A stretch of 64,000 nucleotides of DNA from Flavobacterium sp. UBA5153 (GTDB lineage: Bacteria; Bacteroidota; Bacteroidia; Flavobacteriales; Flavobacteriaceae), in NCBI GenBank assembly GCA_002413745.1, contig DHXP01000078.1, positions 1-64,000 on the forward strand. The letters are read 5' to 3'. Positions 43,845 to 54,284 of this stretch are shown here, piece by piece; position 1 is the first letter of the stretch; each line of letters begins with the position of its first letter. A model generated the notes under the pieces. The model searched no databases. It saw only the letters and a list, made by a program, of their open reading frames with translations, and was not told the origin of the DNA. Made by a program: the position numbers and the translations under genes.

Positions 43845-45304
43845 TTATTTTAAAAGAAATAATGTACAAAGTTGCTATTGAAGCCGTAAAAGGTTCGACA
43901 GATATTGCTATCAACAAAATGGATTTTGATTCCAGGAATATTGGGGCAAACGATGTTTTTGTGGCCATTCGCGGTACTGTTTCAAATGGGCATGATTATA
44001 TAGAAAAAGCAATTAATCTTGGTGCAATTGCAATTGTTTGCGACACGTTTCCTGAAATCACCACAAAGGGAATAACCTATATTCAAGTAAAAGACACTAA
44101 TAAAGCTTTGGCTTATATGGCTGCCAATTATTTTGGAAATCCTTCGCAAAACTTAAAACTAGTTGGCATTACGGGGACAAACGGCAAAACGACAATTGCT
44201 TCTTTATTGTACCAATTGTTCAAAAAAGCGGGTTTCAAAGTAGGACTTTTATCCACGGTAAAAATCCTTGTTGACGAGAAAGAATACAAAGCCACACACA
44301 CTACTCCAGATTCGATTACGATAAATCATTATCTGAAAGAAATGTGTGATGACGGCGTTGAATACTGTTTTATGGAAGTGAGTTCACACGGAATTCATCA
44401 AAAACGTACCGAAGCACTACATTTTACAGGAGGTGTTTTTACCAATTTATCGCATGACCATTTAGATTATCATACTTCTTTCGCAGAATATCGTGACGTG
44501 AAAAAATCGTTTTTCGACAATTTGCCCAAAACTGCTTTTGCATTATCGAATATAGATGATAAAAATGGACAGGTGATGTTGCAAAATACGGCAGCCAAAA
44601 AACTTACGTATGCCTTAAAATCCTATGCCGATTATAAAGCGCAAATCCTCGAGAATCAATTGTCGGGATTATTGTTGAAAATAAACGGAAATGAAGTTTG
44701 GGTAAAACTTATTGGGACTTTTAATGCCTATAATTTATTGGCAATTTATGGAACCGCGGTTCAATTGGGAATGGAAAGCATGGAAGTTCTCTGGTTATTA
44801 TCCGATTTGGAAAGTGTTTCAGGACGTTTTCAGTTTATTGTTTCCAATTCGAATATTACGGTGATTGTTGATTATGCCCACACGCCGGATGCATTGGAAA
44901 ACGTGCTAAAAACAATTAATGATATTCGCACCAAAAACGAACAATTGATAACCGTTGTAGGTTGTGGAGGCAACAGAGATAAAGCAAAACGCCCGATTAT
45001 GGCAAGCATTGCCGCTGAATTAAGCGATAAAGTTGTCCTAACATCGGACAATCCAAGAAATGAGGATCCTGAAACGATTATCCAAGAAATGGAACAAGGT
45101 ATTGCACCTCAAAATTATAAAAAATCATTGTCGATAACCGACAGAAAACAAGCCATAAAAACTGCTTGCCAACTCGCCCAGCCCAATGATATTATTCTAA
45201 TTGCAGGAAAAGGACACGAAACATATCAAGAAATTCAAGGCGTTCGCCACGATTTTGATGATATGAAAATAGTAAAAGAAATTTTAGAACAACTCAACAA
45301 ATAA
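43841..45304 (+). CDS. murE: UDP-MurNAc-L-Ala-D-Glu:meso-diaminopimelate ligase
   Basis: The 487-residue Mur ligase adds the third residue of the stem peptide. The P-loop is [15 protein letters not shown] (about residues 108-122). Other words are [38 protein letters not shown] and the DNPRNEDPE motif that marks meso-diaminopimelate specificity. The start at 43841 ([10 protein letters not shown]) fits homologues better than the second ATG at 43862. The last bases of ftsI overlap it. Confidence 0.95.
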   Translation: MIILKEIMYKVAIEAVKGSTDIAINKMDFDSRNIGANDVFVAIRGTVSNGHDYIEKAINLGAIAIVCDTFPEITTKGITYIQVKDTNKALAYMAANYFGNPSQNLKLVGITGTNGKTTIASLLYQLFKKAGFKVGLLSTVKILVDEKEYKATHTTPDSITINHYLKEMCDDGVEYCFMEVSSHGIHQKRTEALHFTGGVFTNLSHDHLDYHTSFAEYRDVKKSFFDNLPKTAFALSNIDDKNGQVMLQNTAAKKLTYALKSYADYKAQILENQLSGLLLKINGNEVWVKLIGTFNAYNLLAIYGTAVQLGMESMEVLWLLSDLESVSGRFQFIVSNSNITVIVDYAHTPDALENVLKTINDIRTKNEQLITVVGCGGNRDKAKRPIMASIAAELSDKVVLTSDNPRNEDPETIIQEMEQGIAPQNYKKSLSITDRKQAIKTACQLAQPNDIILIAGKGHETYQEIQGVRHDFDDMKIVKEILEQLNK

Positions 45305-45315
45305 ACGACAAATAT

Positions 45316-46545
45316 ATGCTGTATTATTTATTTGAATATTTCAACAAAGTTTTGAACATTCCCGGAACAGGAGTTTTTCAATACATTACTTTCAGATCGG
45401 CATTGGCATTTATATTTTCCCTTCTTTTATCCACAATTTACGGGAAAAGAGTCGTTACTTTTTTGCGTAAACAACAGATAGGAGAAACGGTTCGTGAACT
45501 AGGATTGGCAGGTCAAAATGAAAAAGCGGGAACTCCAACAATGGGTGGATTGATTATCATTTTTGCCACTTTGATTCCTGTTATGCTGTTTGCCAAATTG
45601 CAGAATATTTACATCGTATTATTAATCGTCACCACTTTATGGATGGGAACCATTGGTTTTATTGACGATTACATCAAAATTTTCAAAAAAGACAAACAAG
45701 GTTTAAAAGGGATATTCAAGGTTTTTGGGCAAGTAGGCTTGGGTTTGATTGTAGGATCAGTTCTATATTTCCATCCTGGGGTAACCGTGAGAACATCGGC
45801 CGGGAATAGCGATGTTTATAGGGTTTCAACAGAAAATATGATTTCTCAATCACCGGTTGAGGAAAAATCGACGGCAACTACAATTCCTTTCTTTAAAAAC
45901 AATGAATTTGATTATGCCAAAGTTTTGGCTTGGACTGGCGAAGGCTATGAAAATTGGGCTTGGTTAATTTTTATTCCAGTTGTAATTTTCATCATTACGG
46001 CTGTTTCCAATGGTGCCAATCTTACGGACGGAATCGATGGATTAGCCGCAGGAACTTCGGCAATTTCAGTCCTGGCATTGGGGATTTTTACCTTCGTTTC
46101 CGGTAATATTATTTTTTCCAATTATTTGAACATTATGTATATCCCAAATTCGGGCGAAATGACCGTTTTTATCGCTGCATTTGTGGGATCGTTAATAGGA
46201 TTTCTTTGGTACAATTCTTATCCAGCAACCGTATTTATGGGTGATACGGGAAGTTTAACCATTGGCGGAGTCATTGCCGTTCTTGCTATTGCCGTTCGAA
46301 AAGAGTTGCTAATTCCTCTATTATGCGGAATATTTTTGGTCGAAAATTTATCGGTTGTTTTGCAAGTGGGTTATTTTAAATATACGAAAAAACGCTTTGG
46401 CGAAGGCCGAAGAATATTTTTGATGGCGCCATTGCATCATCATTATCAAAAGAAAGGATACCACGAAAGCAAGATTGTAACTCGATTCTGGATTGTTGCC
46501 ATAATGCTCGCCATATTATCAATCGTTACTTTAAAATTAAGATAA
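45316..46545 (+). CDS. mraY: Phospho-MurNAc-pentapeptide translocase
   Basis: The 409-residue integral membrane enzyme makes lipid I from UDP-MurNAc-pentapeptide and undecaprenyl phosphate. Conserved loops are [11 protein letters not shown], the DDYIKI motif ([17 protein letters not shown]), [16 protein letters not shown] with catalytic Asp residues, [12 protein letters not shown] and [14 protein letters not shown]. An inserted periplasmic loop of about 60 residues ([15 protein letters not shown]) is typical of Bacteroidota MraY. It overlaps murD by one base. Confidence 0.96.
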   Translation: MLYYLFEYFNKVLNIPGTGVFQYITFRSALAFIFSLLLSTIYGKRVVTFLRKQQIGETVRELGLAGQNEKAGTPTMGGLIIIFATLIPVMLFAKLQNIYIVLLIVTTLWMGTIGFIDDYIKIFKKDKQGLKGIFKVFGQVGLGLIVGSVLYFHPGVTVRTSAGNSDVYRVSTENMISQSPVEEKSTATTIPFFKNNEFDYAKVLAWTGEGYENWAWLIFIPVVIFIITAVSNGANLTDGIDGLAAGTSAISVLALGIFTFVSGNIIFSNYLNIMYIPNSGEMTVFIAAFVGSLIGFLWYNSYPATVFMGDTGSLTIGGVIAVLAIAVRKELLIPLLCGIFLVENLSVVLQVGYFKYTKKRFGEGRRIFLMAPLHHHYQKKGYHESKIVTRFWIVAIMLAILSIVTLKLR

Positions 46546-47879
46546 TGAGATTAGTAGTTTTAGGTGGTGGCGAAAGCGGGGTAGGAACCGCAATTCTTGG
46601 CAAGAAAAAAGGATATGATGTTTTTGTGTCCGATTTTGGAAAAATAAAAGAAAATTATAAAGAAGTTCTTATCATTAATGAAATTGCTTGGGAAGAAGAA
46701 ACTCATACGGAAAACCTGATTTTGGCTGCCGACGTGGTGATGAAAAGTCCAGGAATTCCAGAGAAATCACCAATAGTAAAAAAACTCATTGCAAAAGGAA
46801 TTCCGGTAATTTCAGAAATTGAGTTTGCCGCCCCATTTACAAAGGCGATTACCATTGGAGTCACGGGAAGCAACGGAAAGACAACGATAACAATGCTCAC
46901 CCATCATTTGCTAAAATCAGCAGGATTGAATGTGGGTTTGGGAGGCAACATTGGAAAGAGTTTTGCTTGGCAAGTTGCAGAGGATAAATATGATTCTTAT
47001 GTGTTGGAATTAAGCAGTTTTCAGCTTGACGGAATCATAAATTACAAACCGCACATTGCCATTATTACGAATATAAGCCCAGATCATTTAGATCGATATG
47101 ATTACAAATATGAAAATTATATTGCCTCGAAATTTAGAATAACAATGAACCAAACCGAGGAGGATTTTCTCATTTATGATGCGGATGACGAAATAATCGT
47201 TGAATGGTTAAAAAACAACAAAACAAAAGCCCAATTAATTCCTTTTTCACTGACAAAAACTTTCGAAAACGGAGCATTTATAAAAGATAAAAATATGGAA
47301 GTAAACATCATCAACGAGGAAGAATTCATTATGGAGACGGAATACATTGCACTGGAAGGAAAACACAACATGAAAAATGCGATGGCGGCAACTTCTGTGG
47401 CAAAATTGATGAAAATTAGAAATGCGACAATTAGGGAAAGTTTGTCCAGTTTTCAAGGAGTGGAACATCGTTTGGAAAAAGTGTTGAAAATTCAAAATGT
47501 GCAATACATTAACGATTCAAAAGCGACGAATGTAAACGCCACTTTTTTTGCTTTGGACAGCATGAATACGCCAACGGTTTGGATTGTTGGTGGAGTTGAC
47601 AAAGGAAATGATTACAATGAATTGATGTCCTTGGTTCGCGAAAAAGTGAAAGCCATTATTTGTTTGGGTGTCGACAACAAAAAAATTATTGATGTTTTCG
47701 GAAACGTGGTCGATATTATGGTCGAAGTCAATACTATGGAAGATGCCGTGAAAATGGCCCAACGTTTAACTGAAAAAGGAGATACAGTACTATTGTCACC
47801 AGCTTGTGCGAGTTTCGATTTATTCGAAAACTACGAAGATAGAGGAAGACAATTTAAAAATGCAGTGAAGAATCTGTGA
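46545..47879 (+). CDS. murD: UDP-MurNAc-L-alanine:D-glutamate ligase
   Basis: The 444-residue ligase has an N-terminal Rossmann-like UDP-binding domain (RLVVLGGGESGVGTAIL), the central ATPase with GVTGSNGKTTITML (about residues 105-118), LELSSFQLD and ITNISPDHLDRYD, and the C-terminal domain with NDSKATNVNATFFAL and LLSPACASFDLFENYEDRG. It acts in the cytoplasm before MurE. It is the last gene of the first half of the dcw cluster; the next core gene, ftsW, starts 481 bases later. Confidence 0.95.
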   Translation: MRLVVLGGGESGVGTAILGKKKGYDVFVSDFGKIKENYKEVLIINEIAWEEETHTENLILAADVVMKSPGIPEKSPIVKKLIAKGIPVISEIEFAAPFTKAITIGVTGSNGKTTITMLTHHLLKSAGLNVGLGGNIGKSFAWQVAEDKYDSYVLELSSFQLDGIINYKPHIAIITNISPDHLDRYDYKYENYIASKFRITMNQTEEDFLIYDADDEIIVEWLKNNKTKAQLIPFSLTKTFENGAFIKDKNMEVNIINEEEFIMETEYIALEGKHNMKNAMAATSVAKLMKIRNATIRESLSSFQGVEHRLEKVLKIQNVQYINDSKATNVNATFFALDSMNTPTVWIVGGVDKGNDYNELMSLVREKVKAIICLGVDNKKIIDVFGNVVDIMVEVNTMEDAVKMAQRLTEKGDTVLLSPACASFDLFENYEDRGRQFKNAVKNL

Positions 47880-47918
47880 TTTTAGATTGCAGATTTTAGA
47901 ATTTAGATTAAAAAAATA
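47880..47918. repeat. Left flanking TTTAGATT-type repeat of the four-helix-bundle gene
   Basis: Just after murD come TTTTAGATT, GATTTTAGAATTTAGATT and an A-run. The complementary-sense run AATCTAAAATCTAAA appears at 48324-48355 right before ftsW, so the small gene is bracketed by inverted copies of a simple repeat. Similar arms surround the tRNA/GIY-YIG locus (56990-57069). Confidence 0.7.
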
Positions 47919-47979
47919 ACAGTAATAAATTCCTTTTACGACAACTAATGAGCTAAAATTAAGGACAAAGAATTTTTCT

Positions 47980-48309
47980 TTGATGATAGTAGACATGGTA
48001 GAAAAATTGTCAAATTCCATTTCTGTTAGAGTAGTTGCTAATCAAATAGTTAAAAGTGGAACATCGGTTGGCGCCAATTATAGAGCAGTTTGTAGGGCAA
48101 GAAGTGATAGGGAGTTTGTTTCTAAAATGAATATAGTTTTAGAAGAAGCAGATGAAACTTTGTTTTGGATAGAAATAATTATGGCTAAACAATGGATTAG
48201 TAAACAGGAATTGGAGGTTATTTGGAACGAAGGGAATGAATTAACTGCAATTTTTGTTAGTGCTTTAAAAACAGTTAATAATAGAATTAATTCACAAAAT
48301 AAATCATAA
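47980..48309 (+). CDS. Four-helix-bundle protein (23S rRNA intervening-sequence type)
   Basis: About 109 residues matching the small four-helix-bundle family first found encoded in 23S rRNA intervening sequences: VEKLSNSISVRVVANQIVKS, SVGANYRAVCRARS, EFVSKMNIVLEEADETLFWI. The first in-frame start is TTG at 47980, but homology extends upstream (LKLRTKNFSL, from about 47953) to a frame with no ATG. The true start is therefore non-standard, or the N terminus was damaged by a small deletion. The function of the family is unknown. It interrupts an otherwise tightly packed cell-wall operon in the same direction. Confidence 0.8.
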   Translation: MMIVDMVEKLSNSISVRVVANQIVKSGTSVGANYRAVCRARSDREFVSKMNIVLEEADETLFWIEIIMAKQWISKQELEVIWNEGNELTAIFVSALKTVNNRINSQNKS

Positions 48310-48318
48310 AGATAACTT

Positions 48319-48360
48319 ATCAAGAATCTAAAATCTAAACTCTTAAATCTAAAATAATCT
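48319..48360. repeat. Right flanking AATCTAAA-type repeat before ftsW
   Basis: AATCTAAAATCTAAA and AAATCTAAAAT precede the ftsW start. They are inverted relative to the repeats after murD, giving the four-helix-bundle gene a bordered, cassette-like layout. Confidence 0.7.
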
Positions 48361-49668
48361 ATGAAAGAACTAGTAAACAATCTAAAAGGGGACAGGGTAA
48401 TATGGTCATTCGTGGCTTTATTGGCATTGTTTTCGTTTATGCCTGTTTTTAGTGCAAGTAGTAATTTGGCTTATATGAACCACGGAACAGGAAATACAAT
48501 CAGTTTCTTGCTAAAGCATTTGGCTCATATTTTTATTGGATTTATCATTATTTATTGGGTTCATAAAGTGCCGTTCCATTATTACAAAGGAATTTCGAAA
48601 ATTGCATTGCCAATAGTTTGGATATTGTTGGTCTATACAATGATAAAAGGAACCGTTATTGCCGGAGCGAATGCCAGTCGCTGGATTCAGGTGCCGTTTA
48701 TTGGGATAACTTTTCAAACTTCAACATTGGCATCTATCGTTTTAATGCTTTATGTGGCTAGGTATTTGTCGAAAAAGCGAGAAGAGGAAACAACTTTTCA
48801 ATCTTCGCTTTTAGAACTTTGGTTGCCCGTTTTTATCACGTTGATGTTCATTTTACCGTCCAATTTTTCCACGGCAGCGTTGATATTTTCAATGGTTTTG
48901 ATGTTGGCTTTCGTTGGGAAATATCCTCTGAAATACATAGGATTTATAATTGGGGTTGGAATCGCGGCATTGGCTTTATTTGTATTATTGGCCAAAGCTT
49001 TTCCGGATTCTCATTTTTTTAGTAGAGTTGACACTTGGACGAGTCGAATTGAAAATTTCAGAACGAACAAACCTGGCGAAGACGATTACCAAATAGAAAA
49101 AGCGAAAATCGCGATTGCATCCGGTGGAATTTACGGACTTGGACCTGGAAAAAGTGTGCAAAAACACTTTTTGCCACAATCTTCTTCCGATTTTATTTAT
49201 GCTATTATTGTTGAAGAATGGGGATTAATAGGCGGCTTAGGAGTTTTATTTTTATATCTGTTATTGTTTTTTAGATTTATCGTTGCGGCCCATAAAGCCA
49301 ATTCTTTATTTGGAAAATTGCTAGTCGTTGGACTTGGTTTTCCGATGATTTTTCAAGCGATGATCAATATGGCCGTTGCGGTCGAGTTATTGCCGGTAAC
49401 GGGACAGACTTTGCCGTTCATAAGTAGCGGTGGAAGTTCTATCTGGATGACGAGTATCGCTTTGGGGATTATCATTAATGTGACCAAAAAAGACGAAGAA
49501 ATCGCCGAAGAAATAAAAGACAAAGAAAGAAGAGAAGCGGCGTTGCAAAAACTAATCGACAAGCAATTAGAAGAAGAAAATGAAGAGGAGGAAATGAATG
49601 ATTCAGAAGAAAATTATTCCATACAAGACAAAGCAGCTAATCCGATGAAAGCAGTTTTTGGTAAATAG
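48361..49668 (+). CDS. ftsW: Septal glycosyltransferase FtsW (SEDS family)
   Basis: The 435-residue SEDS protein has about ten TM helices. Family words are ASRWIQVPFIGITFQTSTLA, LPSNFSTAALIFSMVLML, RIENFRTNKPGEDDYQIEKA, IASGGIYGLGPGKSVQKHFL, LPQSSSDFIYAIIVEEWG and LPVTGQTLPFISSGGSS. It polymerises lipid II at the septum with FtsI. The acidic cytosolic C-terminal tail (about 60 residues, Glu-rich) is a common Bacteroidota feature. Separation from ftsI by several genes is normal for dcw clusters. Confidence 0.95.
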   Translation: MKELVNNLKGDRVIWSFVALLALFSFMPVFSASSNLAYMNHGTGNTISFLLKHLAHIFIGFIIIYWVHKVPFHYYKGISKIALPIVWILLVYTMIKGTVIAGANASRWIQVPFIGITFQTSTLASIVLMLYVARYLSKKREEETTFQSSLLELWLPVFITLMFILPSNFSTAALIFSMVLMLAFVGKYPLKYIGFIIGVGIAALALFVLLAKAFPDSHFFSRVDTWTSRIENFRTNKPGEDDYQIEKAKIAIASGGIYGLGPGKSVQKHFLPQSSSDFIYAIIVEEWGLIGGLGVLFLYLLLFFRFIVAAHKANSLFGKLLVVGLGFPMIFQAMINMAVAVELLPVTGQTLPFISSGGSSIWMTSIALGIIINVTKKDEEIAEEIKDKERREAALQKLIDKQLEEENEEEEMNDSEENYSIQDKAANPMKAVFGK

Positions 49669-49700
49669 CAGTTTAAAAATATAAATATAGTTTAAGGAAA

Positions 49701-50789
49701 ATGGTAAAATACAAATTCATATTAAGTGGTGGCGGAACAGGAGGACATATCTATCCTGCAATTGCCATTGCCAATGAATTGAAATCTCGTTTTCCTGATG
49801 CTGAATTTCTTTTTGTGGGTGCCAAGGACAAAATGGAAATGCAAAAAGTTCCTCAAGCGGGTTACAAAATTGAAGGTCTTTGGATTGCTGGTTTACAGCG
49901 AAAATTCACTTTACAAAATGCGATGTTTCCATTCAAATTAATCGATAGTTTATGGGAATCCAGAAAAATAATTAAGCAGTTTAAACCCAATGTGGTGATA
50001 GGAACCGGAGGTTTTGCTTCGGGACCCTTATTGCAAATGGCAAATATGTTAAATATTCCAACGGTAATTCAGGAACAAAATTCATTTCCGGGAATTACCA
50101 ATAAATTATTGAGCAAAAAAGCCAATAAAATTTGTGTTGCCTACGAGAATTTGGAACGGTTTTTTCCAAAAGAAAAAATGATTTTGACGGGAAATCCAGT
50201 GCGTCAGGATTTAATTGACATCGAAAGCAAAAGGGAAGAGGCAATACAATTTTTCAATTTGGATGCCAATAAAAAAACATTATTGGTTCTCGGTGGAAGC
50301 CTCGGAGCAAGAAGAGTCAACCAATTAATTGAAAAAGAATTGGAAAATATAGTTTCTCAAAATGTGCAGGTTATTTGGCAATGCGGGAAATTATATTTCG
50401 AAGATTACAAGAAATACAATTCGGAAAATGTTCAAGTTTTGGCATTTATTGACCGAATGGATTTGGTTTATGCAACTGCAGATATTGTGATTTCAAGAGC
50501 TGGAGCATCGTCGGTTTCAGAGTTGTGCATTGTTGGGAAACCAGTGATTTTCATTCCGTCGCCAAACGTAGCCGAAGATCACCAAACCAAAAACGCAAAA
50601 TCAATAGTCGATAAAAAAGGAGCGATTATGATTAGAGAAAGTGAATTGGACGAAAATTTCACCACCATTTTCAACTCCTTATTAAATGATGAAAACCAAC
50701 AAAAAGAGTTGAGTAAAAACATAAAACAATTGGCTTTGCCAAACGCAACAAAACAAATAGTTGACGAAATCGTGAAATTAATAAAATGA
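49701..50789 (+). CDS. murG: UDP-GlcNAc:lipid I GlcNAc transferase
   Basis: The 362-residue GT28 enzyme converts lipid I to lipid II on the inner face of the membrane. Signatures: [20 protein letters not shown], the [11 protein letters not shown] loop, [41 protein letters not shown] and [14 protein letters not shown]. Length is usual. It overlaps murC by 4 bases (ATGA type). Confidence 0.96.
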   Translation: MVKYKFILSGGGTGGHIYPAIAIANELKSRFPDAEFLFVGAKDKMEMQKVPQAGYKIEGLWIAGLQRKFTLQNAMFPFKLIDSLWESRKIIKQFKPNVVIGTGGFASGPLLQMANMLNIPTVIQEQNSFPGITNKLLSKKANKICVAYENLERFFPKEKMILTGNPVRQDLIDIESKREEAIQFFNLDANKKTLLVLGGSLGARRVNQLIEKELENIVSQNVQVIWQCGKLYFEDYKKYNSENVQVLAFIDRMDLVYATADIVISRAGASSVSELCIVGKPVIFIPSPNVAEDHQTKNAKSIVDKKGAIMIRESELDENFTTIFNSLLNDENQQKELSKNIKQLALPNATKQIVDEIVKLIK

Positions 50790-52135
50790 ATCTAAATCAA
50801 ATACATAACGTTTATTTTATTGGAATCGGAGGAATCGGGATGAGTGCTTTGGCGCGTTATTTCAAAGCTATTGGCAAGAATGTATCGGGTTATGACAAAA
50901 CCGAAACGCAACTGACGAAGGAATTGCAGCAACGTGGGATTGCCATTCATTTTGAAGATAATATCGATTTAATCCCGGCCGATTATTACCTAGAAAATAC
51001 CTTGGTGATTACTACTCCGGCTGTTCCAATGCATCATTCGGAGTGGAATTATTTTATAGAACGCGATTTTGAAGTGAAGAAAAGAGCCGAAGTTCTCGGA
51101 ATAATTACAAAAGACACTTTCTGTTTTGCGGTTGCAGGAACCCACGGAAAAACCACGACTTCTGGCATACTTGGACATATTTTATTCCAAAGCGGAGTTG
51201 ATGTTACGGCTTTTGTTGGGGGAATTGTCGAAAATTACAATTCGAATTTAATAGGAAACGGAAAAACTATTACCGTAGTCGAAGCCGATGAATTTGACCG
51301 TTCCTTCTTGCATTTGCATCCCAATATTGCTTGCGTGACATCAATGGATGCGGATCATTTGGATATTTATGGAGACAAATCGGCGATTGAAGCATCGTTT
51401 GTGGAATTTGCAGATAAAGTAGAAGACAAAAGCAAACTTTTCATCACCAAAGATTTGCCAATTAAAGGAGTCACTTGTGCAGTAAATGAAGATGCCAACT
51501 TTACCGCTTTCAATATCAAGATAGTCAACAGTCAGTATGTTTTTGACGTACGAACACCTTCGGAAACCATACTAAATTTGGAATTTGGTTTACCCGGAAA
51601 ACACAATTTGATGAACGCACTTATGGCATTGGCAATGGCAAAAACTTTCGGCATCCCAAACGAAGACATTGCTAATGCCTTACGTTCATTCAAAGGAATT
51701 AAAAGAAGATTCTCCTATCAAATTAAAACCGAAAATCTAGTTTACATCGATGATTATGCACATCATCCAACCGAAATAAATGCGGTGCATCAGGCGGTTC
51801 GGGAATTGTATCCAGACAAAAAAGTATTGGCAATTTTTCAACCGCATTTGTTTAGCAGAACCAGGGATTTTGCCGATGATTTTGCACGAAGTCTTGCCGC
51901 TTTTGATGAAGTGATTTTATTGGATATTTATCCAGCACGCGAATTGCCAATGGAAGGAATTACATCAAGTTGGTTATTGGGAAAAATAGCCAGTCAACAT
52001 AAAAAATTAGTTCAAAAACAGGAATTAATTGCTGCGATTTTAGAGAGCGATGCAGCGGTTATCGTGACCATCGGAGCAGGTGATGTTGGAGAAATGGTTC
52101 CATCCATTAAAAAAGCGTTAAATGAAACTGTTTAA
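50786..52135 (+). CDS. murC: UDP-MurNAc:L-alanine ligase
   Basis: The 449-residue first ligase of stem-peptide synthesis: [18 protein letters not shown] at the N terminus, the P-loop [14 protein letters not shown] (about residues 116-129), [40 protein letters not shown] and [16 protein letters not shown]. Its 3' end overlaps ftsQ by 14 bases, so the two are translationally linked. Confidence 0.96.
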   Translation: MNLNQIHNVYFIGIGGIGMSALARYFKAIGKNVSGYDKTETQLTKELQQRGIAIHFEDNIDLIPADYYLENTLVITTPAVPMHHSEWNYFIERDFEVKKRAEVLGIITKDTFCFAVAGTHGKTTTSGILGHILFQSGVDVTAFVGGIVENYNSNLIGNGKTITVVEADEFDRSFLHLHPNIACVTSMDADHLDIYGDKSAIEASFVEFADKVEDKSKLFITKDLPIKGVTCAVNEDANFTAFNIKIVNSQYVFDVRTPSETILNLEFGLPGKHNLMNALMALAMAKTFGIPNEDIANALRSFKGIKRRFSYQIKTENLVYIDDYAHHPTEINAVHQAVRELYPDKKVLAIFQPHLFSRTRDFADDFARSLAAFDEVILLDIYPARELPMEGITSSWLLGKIASQHKKLVQKQELIAAILESDAAVIVTIGAGDVGEMVPSIKKALNETV

Positions 52136-52844
52136 TTGGACAAATATTCGATTAGTGCTAATGTTTGCATTGGTAATTTTCCTGTTTTCATTCACTTCAA
52201 AACGGAATGAAAGCAGAAAACTCACCAAATCAGTTGTTGTTTTCGTAGGAGATAACGCTCCTTTTGTGAATCGGGAAACGGTTAATAAATTGTTAATAGA
52301 AAATAATAAAGATGCGCAAAGTATTGGCAAAGATAAATTAGATTTGAATAAACTGGAAAAGGTTTTAAACTCACACGAAATGATTGAAAAGTCGGAAGTG
52401 TTTGTTAGTGTAGATGGAGTTCTAAAAGCAATAGTTAAACAAAAAACTCCTATAGCTAGAGTTTTTGACGGAGATGATTCTTTCTATATTGATTACGAAG
52501 GAAATACAATGCCGTTGTCAACTAATTTTACAGCTAGAGTTCCACTTGTTTCGGGAAAAATTAATAAAAAAAATAGCGAAGATTTAGCCGAATTATTTCG
52601 CATAATTCATAACGATGCGTTTTTGAAAAAAAACATCATTGGTGTTCAAATTATGCCAAACGGGAGCTTGATAATGCTCAATAGAAATTTTAATTATCAA
52701 ATTGATTTTGGTGGAGACGTAAGAGTAAGAGCTAAATTTAACAATTACAAAGCATTTTTTCAAAAAGCTGTTTTGGATAGTTCGTTATATAAATATAAAA
52801 CAATTGACCTCAGGTTTGCGCAGCAAGTAGTGTGTACTAAATAA
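52122..52844 (+). CDS. ftsQ: Cell division protein FtsQ
   Basis: The 240-residue bitopic protein has a TM at about 7-25 (LVLMFALVIFLFSF), a POTRA-like segment (VVFVGDNAPFVNRETVNKLL, then a KLEKVLNSHEMIEKSEVFV region) and a beta domain ending in KTIDLRFAQQVVCT. It recruits FtsL and later proteins to the divisome. Sequence is fast evolving, so position between murC and ftsA is important evidence. Confidence 0.9.
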   Translation: MKLFNWTNIRLVLMFALVIFLFSFTSKRNESRKLTKSVVVFVGDNAPFVNRETVNKLLIENNKDAQSIGKDKLDLNKLEKVLNSHEMIEKSEVFVSVDGVLKAIVKQKTPIARVFDGDDSFYIDYEGNTMPLSTNFTARVPLVSGKINKKNSEDLAELFRIIHNDAFLKKNIIGVQIMPNGSLIMLNRNFNYQIDFGGDVRVRAKFNNYKAFFQKAVLDSSLYKYKTIDLRFAQQVVCTK

Positions 52845-52850
52845 TAGATA

Positions 52851-54227
52851 ATGGAAAAAGAGAATATTGCAGTAGGTCTAGATATTGGGACAACCAAAAT
52901 TGTTGCCATGATAGGCAAGAAAAATGAATATGGAAAACTGGAAATTTTGGGAGTTGGAAGATCCAAAAGTCTTGGTGTGGCAAGAGGCGTGGTAAATAAC
53001 ATTACCCAGACCATACAATCTATCCAACAGGCCGTGCTTGAAGCCGAAAACAAATCTGGGTATAAAATAAAAGACGTGGTTGTGGGAATTGCTGGCCAAC
53101 ATATTCGCAGTATTCAGCACAGCGACTACATTATCAGAAGTAGTGCCGAGGAAGTAATAGGGGGGAGTGACATTCAACTTTTGATTGACCAAGTAAATAA
53201 ATTGGCAATGTTGCCCGGCGAAGAAATAATTCACGTTTTGCCGCAAGAATTCAAAATTGACGGACAATCCGAAATCAAGGAACCCATAGGAATGTATGGA
53301 GGAAGATTAGAGTCTAGTTTTCATGTTGTGGTAGGACAAGCTTCTTCAATAAGAAATGTGGGCAGATGCATACAAAGTTCGGGTATAGAATTGTCCGGAT
53401 TAACCTTGGAACCATTGGCATCAGCCGATGCGGTTTTGAGCCAAGAAGAAAAAGAAGCAGGTGTTGCATTGATTGATATTGGTGGAGGAACAACAGATTT
53501 GGCCATTTTTAAAGATGGAATTATTCGTCATACAGCGGTTATTCCTTTCGGAGGAAACGTGATTACCGATGATATAAAAGAAGGCTGTTCCATTATCGAA
53601 AAACAAGCCGAATTATTGAAAGTTAAATTTGGATCGGCTTGGCCGGGGGAAAACAAAGACAATGAAATTGTTTCAATTCCAGGGCTCAGAGGAAGAGAAC
53701 CAAAAGAGATTTCGTTAAAGAATTTGTCCAAAATAATTCACGCCCGTGTTGTTGAAATTATCGAACAGGTTTTTACTGAAATAAAAGATTACGGGCACGA
53801 AGATCCCCGTAAAAAATTGATTGCGGGAATTGTGCTTACTGGTGGTGGTGCGCAATTGAAACACATTAAACAATTAGTGGAATACATAACCGGGATAGAC
53901 ACCAGAATTGGATATCCAAACGAGCATTTGGCTGGGAATTCTGACGAAGAAATATCGAGTCCTTTATATGCCACGGCGGTGGGATTAGTGATGAACAGCA
54001 TCGAAAATAAAACTCAAAGTGCCGTTAGAATGGATGTGGTTGAGTCTCCAAAAGCAAATGTTTATAGAGTACCGGTTATCCAAAAACCAGAAATTGACGA
54101 AGCTGAAAAGGAGGTTGAAAGCCAAAACAGAATTAAGAGAGAAGAATCTACTGAAACTAAAATAAGAAGATCATTTTTTGACAGATACGTTGACAAGATT
54201 AAAGATTTCTTGGATAATGCGGAATAA
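52851..54227 (+). CDS. ftsA: Cell division protein FtsA
   Basis: The 458-residue actin-like protein tethers FtsZ to the membrane. It has the phosphate-1 motif AVGLDIGTTKIVAMIGK, the SHS2 1C domain, phosphate-2 ALIDIGGGTTDLAIF, the adenosine motif GIVLTGGGAQLKHI and a C-terminal amphipathic helix (RRSFFDRYVDKIKDFLDN). The extra acidic stretch before this helix is typical of Flavobacteriia. It lies six bases after ftsQ. Confidence 0.96.
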   Translation: MEKENIAVGLDIGTTKIVAMIGKKNEYGKLEILGVGRSKSLGVARGVVNNITQTIQSIQQAVLEAENKSGYKIKDVVVGIAGQHIRSIQHSDYIIRSSAEEVIGGSDIQLLIDQVNKLAMLPGEEIIHVLPQEFKIDGQSEIKEPIGMYGGRLESSFHVVVGQASSIRNVGRCIQSSGIELSGLTLEPLASADAVLSQEEKEAGVALIDIGGGTTDLAIFKDGIIRHTAVIPFGGNVITDDIKEGCSIIEKQAELLKVKFGSAWPGENKDNEIVSIPGLRGREPKEISLKNLSKIIHARVVEIIEQVFTEIKDYGHEDPRKKLIAGIVLTGGGAQLKHIKQLVEYITGIDTRIGYPNEHLAGNSDEEISSPLYATAVGLVMNSIENKTQSAVRMDVVESPKANVYRVPVIQKPEIDEAEKEVESQNRIKREESTETKIRRSFFDRYVDKIKDFLDNAE

Positions 54228-54284
54228 GAAAGAATAAAAGACAGGATTAAAAAAAACAAATAAAAATATTAAAAACCCAATAAG

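Noticed and set aside
47880-48360. Short TTTAGATT repeats considered as a CRISPR-like array
   Set aside because: Repeats are irregular, overlapping and inverted, with no uniform spacers or cas genes; they are simple border repeats.
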